A stretch of DNA of 56,136 nucleotides from Folioceros fuciformis (Eukaryota; Anthocerotophyta; Anthocerotopsida; Anthocerotales), in contig JBNGIO010006235.1 in NCBI GenBank assembly GCA_049999805.1, positions 20,294 through 76,429 on the forward strand, given 5' to 3'. Shown piece after piece: positions 1-10,543 of the stretch; the first letter of the stretch is position 1, and each line of letters starts with the position of its first letter. The notes under the pieces are model-generated. The model saw only the letters and a program-made list of their open reading frames with translations, was not told where the DNA came from and ran no database searches. The position numbers and the translations under genes are program-made.

Positions 1-1
1 T

Positions 2-1414
2 CAGGAGGAAGAGGAGAAAACCGGGGAGGCTGCGGTCAGGGTGGTGAGCTTAGACGTGAAGATGCTGGATTGGATTGCCATGGCGGTTGCTTCACATGCT
101 CTTGCCTGCACCAAGAAGCTGTGGAGGGAGGAGTCGGAGGAGTGGAAAGGGTGGAGGAGGTTTGTGGGCGGTATTAGGTGGAATCCGAACAGGAATGCCC
201 CAGTTCGAGTCCGGCTGCTGTCTGCTAGGGAGATGGCGGACGAAGTCAGGAAGCGGTGGGGTGAGCTGCCGGGTCCTGAGCAGCGTGGGACTTGGGCGAG
301 AACAAGAGAATGGCATGGTTGGTGGCCGATGACCAGTGTGATGCCCTCCTCGTTGATGCCACCGGAAGATGCTTGGGTTCTTGAGTATGTGCCTGCACAC
401 ATGCTGCAGATTACTATGGAGAGGGCAGAAGTTGAGGTGGAAGGGGGGAGGAGTGTGAAGAAGGAAGGGCCTGGCTGGTGGACAGTTTTGCTTACCCATG
501 CTCAGATGGTGGAGCTTGCGAATGTTCTGGATTGCTACTACGATGATCCTTTCACTGTTCCTGGGAAGAAGTTGAGTTCTGAAGGAGAGCTGCTGGTGCC
601 CTTGGGGTCCCGGGGTGGGGTAATACGGGCTGCGACCATGTCTGGGGCTGCCATGCTTGTGGGAGTGGCAGTGCTGATTGGTGTCTTGGTGGCATCCAGA
701 CTCCGGAGCGGGAAGCTCCAGAGCAGCTCTGTCCTACCTGCTGCTGTCACAAGCGTTTTGAGACCACTGTCCATGGCGGCACGCAATCGGAAACCGTTGC
801 TGCCAATCAATGACCAGTTACCTGGGAAGGAGATGGAGGTGCTATGCCGAGTTGTGGTAGCCATGGTGAAGGATGGTATTGGCTGGACGGAGGAGATAGT
901 GAGCAAGGCTGAAGAAGGTGCGTGGATGGGGTTGGACCTCACCAAATGGGAAAGGCCCCGAGAGGCCACCACAAATGAGCCTAAGGGGAGTGCAGACATG
1001 ACATCAAGTTTTGAAATTGTTGATGAAGTGAAGCCAGAAGATGAAGTCAGTAGTTCTGCAGTTCTTAGTGATGCAGCACGTGTGGTTGGAAGTGAAGTTG
1101 GCTCATCTCCTGGTACTGGTCCTGCCGATGTTGGTGACATTGCATTTCCAGCGGAGAACGTGCTCGTGTACCAGGTGGTCCTTGCCCGGGATGGGCAGGT
1201 TATAGGGTTCTCGCCTGTGAATACCGCTGCTATTCAGTGCTGGTCTCAGTTCCCGCTGGCGAATGCACTCTATGATGGGAAGAAACTGAAACCTGGGCTT
1301 TTGGAGAGAGTGCCCAAGTACGCCGGGTCTCCTGATGATGCTGTCGTCATAGAGCTTCTTTACCTGGATGACAAGGCTGCTACATCTGTCACTGCGAGAC
1401 CCTTTCAACTCTAG
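2..1414 (+). CDS. Plant membrane-anchored protein of unknown function, 5' partial
   Basis: The reading frame is open from the window edge to the TAG at 1412-1414 and no upstream in-frame stop is seen, so the true start lies outside the window. The protein has a Trp-rich N-terminal half (bases about 110-500), one strong hydrophobic segment at bases about 639-705 (core AAMLVGVAVLIGVLVASRL), an acidic Ser-rich linker (about 960-1130), and a compact C-terminal block (1141-1405) containing VIGFSPVNTAAIQCWSQFPL and ending ARPFQL. The C-terminal block looks like a conserved domain of a plant-only uncharacterised family, but I cannot name it. One membrane helix in the middle suggests a tail on each side of a membrane. 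The function is unknown. Coding status is well supported by length (over 460 codons), codon use and composition. Confidence 0.75.
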   Translation, partial: QEEEEKTGEAAVRVVSLDVKMLDWIAMAVASHALACTKKLWREESEEWKGWRRFVGGIRWNPNRNAPVRVRLLSAREMADEVRKRWGELPGPEQRGTWARTREWHGWWPMTSVMPSSLMPPEDAWVLEYVPAHMLQITMERAEVEVEGGRSVKKEGPGWWTVLLTHAQMVELANVLDCYYDDPFTVPGKKLSSEGELLVPLGSRGGVIRAATMSGAAMLVGVAVLIGVLVASRLRSGKLQSSSVLPAAVTSVLRPLSMAARNRKPLLPINDQLPGKEMEVLCRVVVAMVKDGIGWTEEIVSKAEEGAWMGLDLTKWERPREATTNEPKGSADMTSSFEIVDEVKPEDEVSSSAVLSDAARVVGSEVGSSPGTGPADVGDIAFPAENVLVYQVVLARDGQVIGFSPVNTAAIQCWSQFPLANALYDGKKLKPGLLERVPKYAGSPDDAVVIELLYLDDKAATSVTARPFQL

Positions 1415-4124
1415 GAGAACGAGGTTCGTCTTTGCATCACGGCTTCCACCTACTTCCATTTTGTCCGGATGTCTCAAGAAGTTTGGGTTCGGTTTCTCAC
1501 CCGGGAATGGGCAACCACGCTCGAGCAATCAGGTATAACAAGTTTTGTTGATCTTACCTGCTGGGAATGCCTTTGAACTTGAATTGAAGATGGGTGCCTC
1601 CTTGGGTGGTGGGTACCGGGTGCAGGAATGCATTTGCGAGCTTGATCGCGTACAGAGTAAGTAGAGCAGGCTCCTCTCTGATGTCTCGTTGGGCAGGTAC
1701 GAGATGCACTCTCCGAGGAGGCACGAGATCGTCGCGGACTCAGTTGTGTTCCCTCCTCAGATGCATGCCCAACAGATTTCTCTCTTGCGTGCTTGTTGTT
1801 TCAATTGATGCAGGAGATGGTGATCCATTTCCAGAAGAAGAGCGGACAGCTCGAACCACTTTTTCTGATGAAAAGCATCCGAGCAGGTACACTTCCCTGT
1901 GAACGTGGCTAGGAAGCTTTCTCTTTGTCTGTATTACATACATAACATGGGAGATGCCCCAACGCAGCATCCAGCCGCCTTAAAAGTTTCTCCCACCAGA
2001 TGCCTGTCAGTGAAGCTGCTCTCACGAGAGAGTGCCTGAGAAACTGAAGCAGAACGATGTTGCTTTCGCGACCAGGCGGAGCTCCGTGAGGCTGTGACAC
2101 GAGGGCAAATGGCCGTCGCAACCAGCTGCCAAGCCTCTTTCCTGGGAGCATCCTGGTGATGTGTGGAAGAACATGCACACCAGCTGGGCAGAGGGCACGA
2201 CAGGTACAAGTGCTGTCAGCCACGCTGGAATCTTCGCCTCTCCATATAGCGTAAGGGCCCATTACATGAAAGGCATGCCCAGTACGTTTACACCTCCCCC
2301 ACAACCATACAGACCTCACTTATTGTCCTTCACCGTCTTTATCCTCTCCTACAGGCCATCATGCATGTGGAGACGTTCTTTTTCCTTCTCCCACTGCCTC
2401 CAGCAAAATCTCACCCTTTCTCTGGCCTCACCGAAAGCCTTACCGTGACCAAGGACACCAAATCACTGCAGGTACCTGCCGTCCTGCGGTGGCCCTCAAA
2501 AGGTTTTCACCCACCCTGTCGGCAGCTTAAAGCACAGCACATTACAGCCTATCACAGTGGTCTCGCATTTGCCGCAATCTGCAAGCACTGATCCTCCTGG
2601 GGGCAGGTGCCAGGGCCTGTGCACCGTGTGTCGGTGCCATAGTGAAGCCAAAGGTTGGGCCGGGGAATTTGGTGTGGTGAATCTTTGCTCCGTGTACCCC
2701 AGACAACTAGAGGATGAAAACCTTCGGGGTGGGGCCAACCCAACCCTGACAGATTCGCCCTCCCAACCTATGGCCGCTCCATGGTGACACAGTCAACAGA
2801 CGCAGCCAGATTTTTAGTAGTGTATTGTAGGCCCTGCCAGCCCCTCCCCTGTATTCCCTCCCGCATGCATGTTCACGATCCCACTCCGGGGTTCCCTTCC
2901 ACACTAGGTAAGGACACTTCAGTGCGGATCTGTGACAGGTTTTCTATCAAACATGGTTTGGTGCGCTGATGTCACAGCCAGGGCATGTGGCCCGCCACCT
3001 CCATCAACCTCTCCTTCGCCATGCTTTTCTTAGCTGGTTTGGTAGCCTGGACTCTTCAATTCCCCCTCACCACTGAAATCTCTCACAGACTGCCTCCCCT
3101 TCTTGGTCACTGCCGGCCTCCAGTCCTATTGTCGGTCACCGGTCCCACTCGCCTCTGTTGCACCAGCCGAGCGTCGCCATTGGCAAATTTGCGATGCCGA
3201 CGCCACTCCAAGATAGCAGCTAGGATCCTCCACATTCAACTCGTAGATAAAAAGGCGCCAGCCGGCCGACGAGGAAGAGCGTCGTGTATTTCCTTATGGC
3301 TCGGATTAGGCGCTAGACCGTCTTTGAGTTCAGCTCTCCATGCCGCTTGGCTCGTAAACGCTCGAGCTTCCCGTTCATTCCATTCTCTTTCCTTCATCTC
3401 GCGGCTCATGTCCGATACCCTTGTCAAGGTGGGAGACCAATTTCCGCTTCAGGTTACGGTAGTTTAGCATCCGTAAGCACTCACAATAGACTTCACCCGC
3501 ATTACGTGCCCTATTACAGTGTTACAGGGTAGACTCTGTTTTAGGATTGCTCTCACTTCTCTCTCTGTCAGTGGTTCGCCTCTCGCCCACACGTACCCGC
3601 CTCGGCTTTAACCTCGCACGTGTGGGACTCGGCATTCCTGCTTGGGGCCTGGCTGCATCAGTCTGTGCTCGCTCCGGCGGATTGCTCTGCGGAGAGGCTC
3701 GCTGCAGCGTATTGCTGTGGCGCGATCGGGGCGGGGGCGAGCGCGCCGGCGGGGAGTGGATCGAGCTATCGGAGGCGGGAGTTCGACGAGATTGTGGCGT
3801 AGTGTGGAGCGGGGTGGAGGAAGAAGGAGGAGAAGCAGGAGGAGGAAGGGGAAGGAGGAGGAGAGGTGGATTGACGGGGGAGAAACCCTGGCTGCTGATT
3901 GTGGCCAGCTTCGGACTGTGTTCGTGGTTGGAGGAGGTGCGGGAGCGGGATTGCGCGCTGATCTGGTGGTGAATGCGGCCGCGCTGGTGTGGAGGGGGAG
4001 TGCTGTGGTAGGTATGCGAGAAAGGGCGTAGGATTTGTGTGGGATCCGGGGTGGAGATGGATGCGGCGTAGGTTCAGGTGTATCTGCAGGTTAAGGCACG
4101 TGGACGGCTCGTGTTGGAAGGGAG
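1415..4124. other. Intergenic spacer and 5' leader of the BAG gene
   Basis: Apart from the exon-like blocks at 1590-1902 I see no credible gene here. The last 600 bases (about 3540-4124) become strongly G-rich (GGAGG runs at 3810-3890) and are most simply the promoter and untranslated leader of the BAG gene beginning at 4125. Open frames through this G-rich stretch are low complexity. Confidence 0.5.
1590..1902 (+). other. Exon-like segments, no gene resolved
   Basis: Two short blocks read like plant coding sequence in compatible style: one around 1668-1759 giving SLGRYEMHSPRRHEIVADSV and ending in FPPQ before a GT-free junction, and one after the AG at 1812-1814 giving EMVIHFQKKSGQLEPLFLMK and then a stop near 1902. 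They could be the 3' exons of a gene whose other exons have decayed, or a pseudogene. I could not join them to the upstream gene, which already has a stop at 1414. Treat as a hint only. Confidence 0.25.
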
Positions 4125-5500
4125 ATGGTCTTGAAGATCATGAAGCTTAGTAAATCGAAGTCGAGTGTGAGCGCTTCTGCTTTGAGCGGGAGTGCCGGTG
4201 ACGTACCGGAGATCGAGTTTGAATTGCGGCCCGGCGGGATGCTGGTGCAGAAGCGGGAATTTGTGGATCCTGCGCTCTCGTTAGGGCCGCTGATCAGGGT
4301 GAAGGTGTCGCATGGACTGTCGTCGCACGAGATCAGCGTCCCGCAGCAGGCCTCCTTTGGTGAGTGTCACGGCTCCGTGCAGGTGGTGCGGTTTCCAAGA
4401 GCCTGGATCGGAGGGACTGGTGGTTGGATGAGTGGTTTCGCAATTTGTGTTGCTGTGGTTGTGTGTAGGTCTAGGGTGTGTGTGGTCTGTAACCGTCTAT
4501 GTGACGTTGTGTGTTCTACGAGACAGTGTTACGCGTTGTCGAATTCGGGCATTGCATGTCGGGCCCGTTCCGGCGCTTCACTCCGTCTGCAATCTGTTCA
4601 AGGTTCTGGTTCTGTGGGCCAGTTTGAGAAGGATAGTGGTGATGGCTGACGAGGATGGTGTTTGGCATTGACAGGTGATGTTAAGAGGCTGCTAGTAAAT
4701 GAAACCTCTCTACAGCCAAGTGAGCAAAGACTGCTTTTCAGAGGGAAGGAGAAGGACGACAACGAGTACTTGCATGTGGCTGGGGTGAAGGATAAGGGCA
4801 AACTTATTCTGGTGGAAGATCCAGCGAGCCGAGAGCGCAAGATCCAGGCCAAGCGGAAGGAGGAGCTCATTGCGAAGGCATGCAAAGCTGTGGCTGCTGT
4901 GCGATCAGAAGTTGACAGATTGGGTGGAGAGGTGAGCGTCTGTACCTCTGACTAAGCCTCCCGAGCACAGCAACAGCGCACAGTGATCAAGTTGAACCTT
5001 TCTTGACTGGCCTTGCATTGTCTTCGTATGTGCTCCAGCTTGGTAGCCTTCAAGATACTGTTTCATCAGGAGGGAAGGTTGAAGATCAAGAGTGTGATGT
5101 ACTCACTGAAAAGTTGATGATGCAACTTCTGAAGTTGGACACCATCGATGCTGATGGAGACGCCAAAAACCAGAGGAGGGTGGAGGTGAGGAGTCTTTTG
5201 TCGAATTGAAACTGACGCCACGCTGTCTGAGCATGCGTGATCGCCAGGCTGTGCCCACTTCCATGCTGACTTCTCTGCTCTGACCGTGTGCAGGTGAAGA
5301 GGATACAAAATTATGTTGAAGGCTTGGATGCTATTAAGGAGCGGATGAAACACCCTCCCACCTTGCCAAACTCCGTTATTGTGACGACACGTTGGGAAAC
5401 GTTCGACAGTGGCGTCGGCAGCTTGAGTGCCCCTCCTTCCTCAACAACGCCATCCTCTGCCCTGGACCATTTGACATCCGAATGGGAACGGTTTGACTAA
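4125..5500 (+). CDS. BAG-family co-chaperone (ubiquitin-like plus BAG domain)
   Basis: Four exons join in frame: 4125-4359, 4675-4931, 5039-5185, 5294-5500, giving 281 residues. All introns are GT-AG. The N-terminal third (residues about 35-110) is a ubiquitin-like fold in the form typical of plant BAG1-4: RPGGMLVQKRE, then IRVKVSHGLSSHEISVPQQA, then DVKRLLVNETSLQPSEQRLL. A helical BAG segment follows (KEELIAKACKAVAAVRSEVD to KNQRRVEVKRIQNYVEGLDA), and the tail ends VVTTRWETFD-like (VIVTTRWETFDSG), a signature of plant BAG1-4. Proteins of this family bind the Hsp70 ATPase domain and act as nucleotide-exchange co-chaperones in the cytosol, with the ubiquitin-like part linking to protein turnover. 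The start is the first ATG before the conserved core; length matches the family. Confidence 0.9.
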
Positions 5501-6402
5501 GGGTTCTGCCGGCTGCTCCTACTCTGTCCAAGCCTGCAGAGCTAGAGGACGACGTGACGATCTTTGTGCAAGGCAAGGCTGTCGAGAAGGAGTCAGGAGG
5601 GTGATCCCAATGTTATATAGTATTTTTTAACTCCTCATCCTTGTCGTTGGGGCAACGAATAAGTAGTGGGATCAAGAAGGTTGTGGCAAGTTAGCAGGTT
5701 TCATCCGCCGGTCAAATTTTGTACACATATAATTTATTCATTTTTGGTGGGGACGGGGTCCTTGACTCGCAGGCTGCTTCCTTTGATTCTGATTTTCTGT
5801 TCCTGTTTATACGAAGCTGTCCACTTCCTTGAGGGATGCTTGATGGCAAATTGAATATGTAGAGGAACCCAGGTGTGCAGAAGTCTGGTTCTGGCGTCGA
5901 GATGCATACAAGCCTGGGATTGGCTTTTTATTTTCTTTGAACTTATAATACCAGACAACATAGAGAACGAAGCAACGAGAGTTGGTCCATAGACGTCTGC
6001 GCAATGGAGATGAGCCTCCAGAGGGTCCACACTATGTAAAGACCTACTTGCTGTCCACTACACCTGACACAGTGTACACTGTTTAAGCTTGGAAAAACCC
6101 TTGCACTAAAAAAGGAAACTGGATTGTTGCACTTTCTCCCCTCGCCACACCCTTTCGGCGAGGAGCCTCCGTTCCGTTACATTTGGGGGTGGACCAAATT
6201 GCACCCTAGCGTCTGGGAGAGCGTGTTATGTGCCCGCCAGCTGCGACGACTCGCTGTGCGATGTTGATGCGAGCGTAACGGGAGCGTTGTGTCGTGTGGC
6301 GGCTATGGGAATGTGTGAAGAAGTGGCCCAACCCTAGAGCCGAGGCGATGGCAACAGTCTGAGTCTTGAGAGGAAATTTGGTGCAGGACAGGCGCTCCGG
6401 AG
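5501..6402. other. Intergenic spacer
   Basis: Contains the 3' end of the BAG transcript and the leader of the next gene. I see no gene or clear repeat in it. Confidence 0.5.
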
Positions 6403-7513
6403 ATGCCTCCACGGAAGAGGCCAGCAGCAGCAGCGGCAGCGGCGGCAGAGGACGGGGATGCAGACGCGTCCACTTCCGCTCCAAAGAAGAAGCAACGGGG
6501 GGCAGGGGTGAAGAAGGAGGTGAAGACGAAGGAGAGGAAGAAGGAGGAGGTGAAGAAGAAGGAGGCGAAGTCAGTGGTGGAGAAGCGGGCCAGCCGGTAC
6601 ATCGCGTCTCCCAACGCGCAGACGCTGGAGAGAATTGAAAGGGCCTTCAGTCACCGTCTGTACCTGATTGACAAGGCGGTGGTTGGGGAGCCCGAGGCAC
6701 CCGAGGCATGCGAGTTCGTGGTCCTGGGGAACACGGGGAACGTGTACACTGTGAAGGTGCAAAAGAAGCCGCAGTGCACTTGCCCAGATTTCATGAGAGG
6801 CCATCTCTGCAAGCACTACCTCTTCGTCATGCTCAGGGTGCTCAAGCTGAAGACGGACGACCCTCGCATCTGGCAGAAGGCGCTGCTGTCCTCCGAGCTG
6901 TCAGAGCTGCTTACCAATCCTGCAGTCGGGGACGGTGTTCGCGCCAGCCACACTGTCATTGCACGCTTCCAGGAGATTACCGGTCGTAAAGTCTCAGGTA
7001 AATGGATTTGCATGCGACAATTGCTCCCCCCTTTGATGTACCTGTGGATGGGAGGAAGGAATAGTTTAGGGTTCGGCAACAATGACATGTGGGGACGGGG
7101 ATGTCGGTGGTGCAGGTGAGCTGGGCACATCGCAGGAGGACAACAGTAGCAAGGGCGTGCAGAGGCCGGTGGAAGGCGACTGTCCTGTTTGCTACGAGCC
7201 CCTGGTATCCACCACCAAGAAGAAGTCTGAGCCGGTGGTGTTCTGCAAGAGCTGTGGGAATAATGTGCACCGGGAGTGCTTCGAGCTATGGAGCAAGAGC
7301 AAGGGCAAGGGGAAGGTAACGTGCATCTACTGCAGAGCCGTGTGGGTGGACGAGTCCGTCTCTCTATCCGTCCCTTCCAAGGAGGGGCGAGGTGGCTTCG
7401 GAGCAGAGTATGTGAACCTGGCAGCCTATTCTGAGACCCACGCTGGGGCCGAGACCAGTTTGGAATCACTGTACCCGAACTCTCACGAGTTCATCAGGAG
7501 GAGGAGGAGGTAG
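6403..7513 (+). CDS. SWIM zinc finger plus RING finger protein (ZSWIM2/MEX-like E3 ligase)
   Basis: Two exons, 6403-6997 and 7116-7513, join in phase to give about 330 residues. The first 60 residues are an Ala run followed by a Lys-rich basic tract (likely nuclear or nucleic-acid binding). The SWIM finger is at about residues 108-145: CTCPDFMRGHLCKHYLFVML shows the CxC...CxH pattern. Exon 2 encodes a RING-type finger: CPVCYEPL, then CKSCGNNVHRECFELW, then CIYC, giving C-C, C-C, H-C and C-C pairs. SWIM then RING in this order is the architecture of animal ZSWIM2/MEX and related plant proteins, which act as ubiquitin ligases. The second zinc-ligand pair is C/C, so it is close to RING-HC but with a long loop (KSKGKGKVT) before the last pair. 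The protein ends in an Arg run (RRRRR). A damaged duplicate of its 3' end follows at 7573. Confidence 0.85.
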
Positions 7514-7572
7514 CGCTTATGGCTGGCCAGAGGGATGGATGGGTGGATCCCATTTCAGGAAAAGAAGGAAGG

Positions 7573-7812
7573 GCAGCTACTGTAGAGCCGTGTCGGTGGA
7601 CGAGTGTGTCTCAGCATCCGCCCCTTCCTCTTGAAGGAGGGGGGAGGTGGCTTCGGAGCAGAGTATGTGAACCTGGCAGCCTACCCTGAGACCCACGGTA
7701 GGGCCGACACCAGTTTGGAAGCACAGTACCCGAACGCGCACTAGTTTATCAGAAGGAGGAGGTAGTGCATAAGGCTGCCTGACCGGATGAATGGAAGGGT
7801 GGATTCCAAGTT
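7573..7812 (+). pseudogene. Decayed tandem duplicate of the SWIM/RING gene 3' end
   Basis: This block repeats bases about 7325-7555, beginning at the last cysteine pair of the RING finger (TACTGTAGAGCC versus TACTGCAGAGCC) and running past the stop codon into the 3' untranslated region (shared GGATG...GGGTGGAT). The copy differs by scattered substitutions and by a small indel that puts a TGA at about 7634, yet the downstream frame still reads FGAEYVNLAAYPETHGRA, so it arose by duplication of the gene end and then decayed. It has no upstream half and cannot encode the domain. Confidence 0.85.
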
Positions 7813-9328
7813 AGGGCAGGAAGGAAGGATGTCTTCTCGGATGCGGAAGACGGATGAATGCCGCCTCCATTAGGTAGAGTGTACAAATTTCTTGCGGAGG
7901 TAGTTGTGCTCCTGAGCGAGGACAATAGTGTACATCCTGACAGATTACTGACTCGCATTAACACTTTGACTGAGGTAGGATATTTCTCGGCCTCAGGCAT
8001 GGCAGCAACTGGCAAGTTATGAGTGGTAGAATTGTTAAGAGGGGCATGTGTATGAGTTGGCTGTACATGACTTACACAGCTCACCTGCTCTCCGCTGGCG
8101 TGGGGGAAACGGAAGGGAGCAGGAAGTGATGTACAGGCTTTCATGGCGGTGATGAAAGGAGGGATGGCTACCCATCCCCACCCTTTGTTTGACCCGTTAA
8201 GACTTGGGAGCCCATGATCAAGATCTAGACGGCTTGCATGTCGCTACCGAACTCATCATCGAGGTCGGCGTTTTGAGCTCATCCAAAAGACGCTCCATCA
8301 TTCTTGCCTGCGAAAACCCCTGCATCGTTGCGAAACATTTAGAGTCGATGATTATGATCCATGACCGAAAAGGAAGTAGAAGTCTAAGTCAAAGGAAGTT
8401 CAAATGCGTGTCGCCCTCGTCCTGGAGACTGGTGGCGTCTGGTGCGCAGTGTCCTGCAGATGTTTCAGACGAAGAAGCAAGTTGATGAGTTTGTCCTTTC
8501 CGTCTGGACTTTGCAGAGACTCGGAGACAGTCCCTGTCTGCAGATCTCTCCCGCAGATATCACGGCCATAAAACAAAGTGAAATGGCAGGCAGTGAGCAT
8601 GGAGCGAATCGGGCGCGTTCCGCTGGGAATCATCGTCACATCGTTGAGACCAGTATCAGATAGTTAAAGCCGGTCCGGTAGCCCAAGGAAAGAAGAGGGA
8701 GAGGAGGAGGAGCTCGTGGTGCAATAGAGATGGACAACTCGGCTAGCGACATCTACACTTAGTCTTATATTAGTGATAATGATAATATAATGAGGACAAA
8801 GTGGCCACCTATCGCAAAAGAGTACTGTGTCTTCCGGTGTCCAACTGAGCTACTTACAATAGGATAAAACACGTCTAAGGAGAATCGGATTCGAGAACGT
8901 GAGCTGGTTTCCTGGCAGGTTGAATGCAACCAGAGTCCAGGAACGTCAGTCAAGAGCTGTGAAGAAAAGGGAATCGATTCTCTTGTGACATAAAAAAACA
9001 CTTCCGCAGCTACACTACGATGATGGAGGTCGAGAACCCTATGGCATTACAAAAAAATGAGCGTGCCGAGAATGGAGTTGGCTGATGACCTCCATAACGA
9101 CAGAGGAAGCAAAGGTAGATAAGCTTAGTAGGTAGCGGGATAGGGGAAAAAAGATGAAGGTGAGCGATTGCTTCCTGCGGCACGTAGTCTGTATTTTCCT
9201 TGAAGGTGAAGCAGCAAGTGACGGACGCTTTGAAGGGGAGAGGAAGATGACCTAGTGTTGTAGTCGCTCAAGGTCCCACGGCGATGGAAGCTGCATGCTC
9301 CTGAGGTCGAGGCTGAGACCTGGCGATA
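7813..9328. other. Intergenic spacer
   Basis: Both flanking genes end towards this region (SWIM/RING on plus, X8 on minus). I see no gene. The last 300 bases are probably the 3' untranslated region of the X8 gene. Confidence 0.5.
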
Positions 9329-10543
9329 TCATACACCGGCCAAGGCCAGCTGCAGGCTGGAGAAGACGAGCAGAGAGAGCCAGGCGATGAAGGAGAGGCA
9401 GGGACGTGTAGAATGGCCGGCGCCATTGCCGCTGGGGCTGCTGACGGATGCGCTGGAGTCGCTGGCCGGGTAGGGGCAGCCGGCTGTGCTGGGATCGGTG
9501 TTGGTTGTGGTTGCTGTGCCGCTGAAATCGCATGTGGTGGACGCGAATCCGTGCGTCTGGTAGTAGGAGTTAAAGGCGTAGGAGGCGTGCGCCAGCAGAG
9601 TGTTGGGCGAGAAACAAGCCTGTCCTGATTGCAGAGGAGCGCAGTCCGCGCCTCCCGGGCCACACGCCCAGTTCAGCGCATCCAGCAGACTTTGGGAGTT
9701 GGCATTGCTCTTGGCGATACACCAGGTGCGCAGCGTCGCCAACTGCCTCCTCCTGCTCCCACTCTTGCTCTTTTTCAGGCTCCCACTCCCTGCCGCTGTT
9801 GTTGTGCCATGGACATCTTCATCTCCCGGCAATGCCAGAGAGAACGGAACGGTGCCACGGGCACGGAACCGTGAAGGCGAGGAAAAAGATGCTGCTTCTC
9901 GTGGGAGGCCGAAGGAGTTGGAGTCATGATTGTCCTCGCCGGATAGCGTGGGTGCACCTGAGGCAGCCTGAAGGGCGCAAAAGACAGCTACATTGTCCGG
10001 CGCCATCGCCAGCAGGTTGGACAAGGTCGACCCGACATTGGACAGGAGCAGCGATGGCGGCACGCGCAGCAACACCGCCGAGGAGCGGAAGGCGGAGGTT
10101 TCGGCCGCGCCCAGGCTGCCTGGCAAATGGAGGTGGAGCTTCGAGGCCGCTTCCTCCACTGCGTCACCCGCCATACCCTGGCGCAGCACAGACATCACCG
10201 ACAGCAGCTCGTTTCCGTACCAGGCATCCTCCTCGGCCGCCGCCCCGTGCTGCGTAACGGCACGGAGCCAAGCCATGGCGACCACGGGCTTCGCCATGCC
10301 CCCGCGGGGCACGGCGATCACCACTTGGTTTCCCTCCTCAGCGCAGGCCCGCAGCACAGGTGCATACTCCGGTCCTCGCAGCCCTCCCACCAGCAGCGCC
10401 GCAGCTCCGTCGCCATGGCCGGCGGACTCCTCAGCTCTGCCTCGTATTTTTGCCGCCGCCGCTTCCGCCCCCCTTGCCGGGCCCGGCCCCAGCAGGATCG
10501 CGGCTAGCAGCAGCAGCAGCGGCGGCGGCAGCGGCCGTTGCAT
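9329..10543 (-). CDS. Secreted X8 (CBM43) protein with degenerate half GH17 domain, GPI-anchor-like tail
   Basis: A single uninterrupted frame of 404 residues from the ATG whose complement is at 10541-10543. The frame is open further upstream, but this Met starts a textbook signal peptide (MQRPLPPPLLLLLAAILLG). The X8/CBM43 domain lies at about residues 270-360: TWCIAKSNANSQSLLDALNW, then ACG, DCAPLQSGQACF and CDFSG, with the usual six cysteines. X8 domains bind beta-1,3-glucan (callose) at the wall and plasmodesmata. After the domain comes a Ser/Gly-rich spacer and a hydrophobic C-terminus (CLSFIAWLSLLVFSSLQLAL), the pattern of a GPI attachment signal. Residues about 50-200 resemble the first half of a GH17 glucanase (VLRACAEEGNQVVIAVP, AWLRAV, YGNELLS in place of VGNE), but the second half of the barrel, with the nucleophile, is missing. 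So it is probably a callose-binding, non-catalytic wall protein. Confidence 0.8.
   Translation of the reverse strand: MQRPLPPPLLLLLAAILLGPGPARGAEAAAAKIRGRAEESAGHGDGAAALLVGGLRGPEYAPVLRACAEEGNQVVIAVPRGGMAKPVVAMAWLRAVTQHGAAAEEDAWYGNELLSVMSVLRQGMAGDAVEEAASKLHLHLPGSLGAAETSAFRSSAVLLRVPPSLLLSNVGSTLSNLLAMAPDNVAVFCALQAASGAPTLSGEDNHDSNSFGLPREAASFSSPSRFRARGTVPFSLALPGDEDVHGTTTAAGSGSLKKSKSGSRRRQLATLRTWCIAKSNANSQSLLDALNWACGPGGADCAPLQSGQACFSPNTLLAHASYAFNSYYQTHGFASTTCDFSGTATTTNTDPSTAGCPYPASDSSASVSSPSGNGAGHSTRPCLSFIAWLSLLVFSSLQLALAGV

Noticed and set aside
538-1140. 200-codon minus-strand frame opposite the first gene
   Set aside because: It is the antisense shadow of a well-supported plus-strand coding region and has no domain features.
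3547-3972. Plus-strand frame with Gly/Arg-rich protein upstream of the BAG gene
   Set aside because: Low-complexity G-rich leader; no domain, no conserved pattern.
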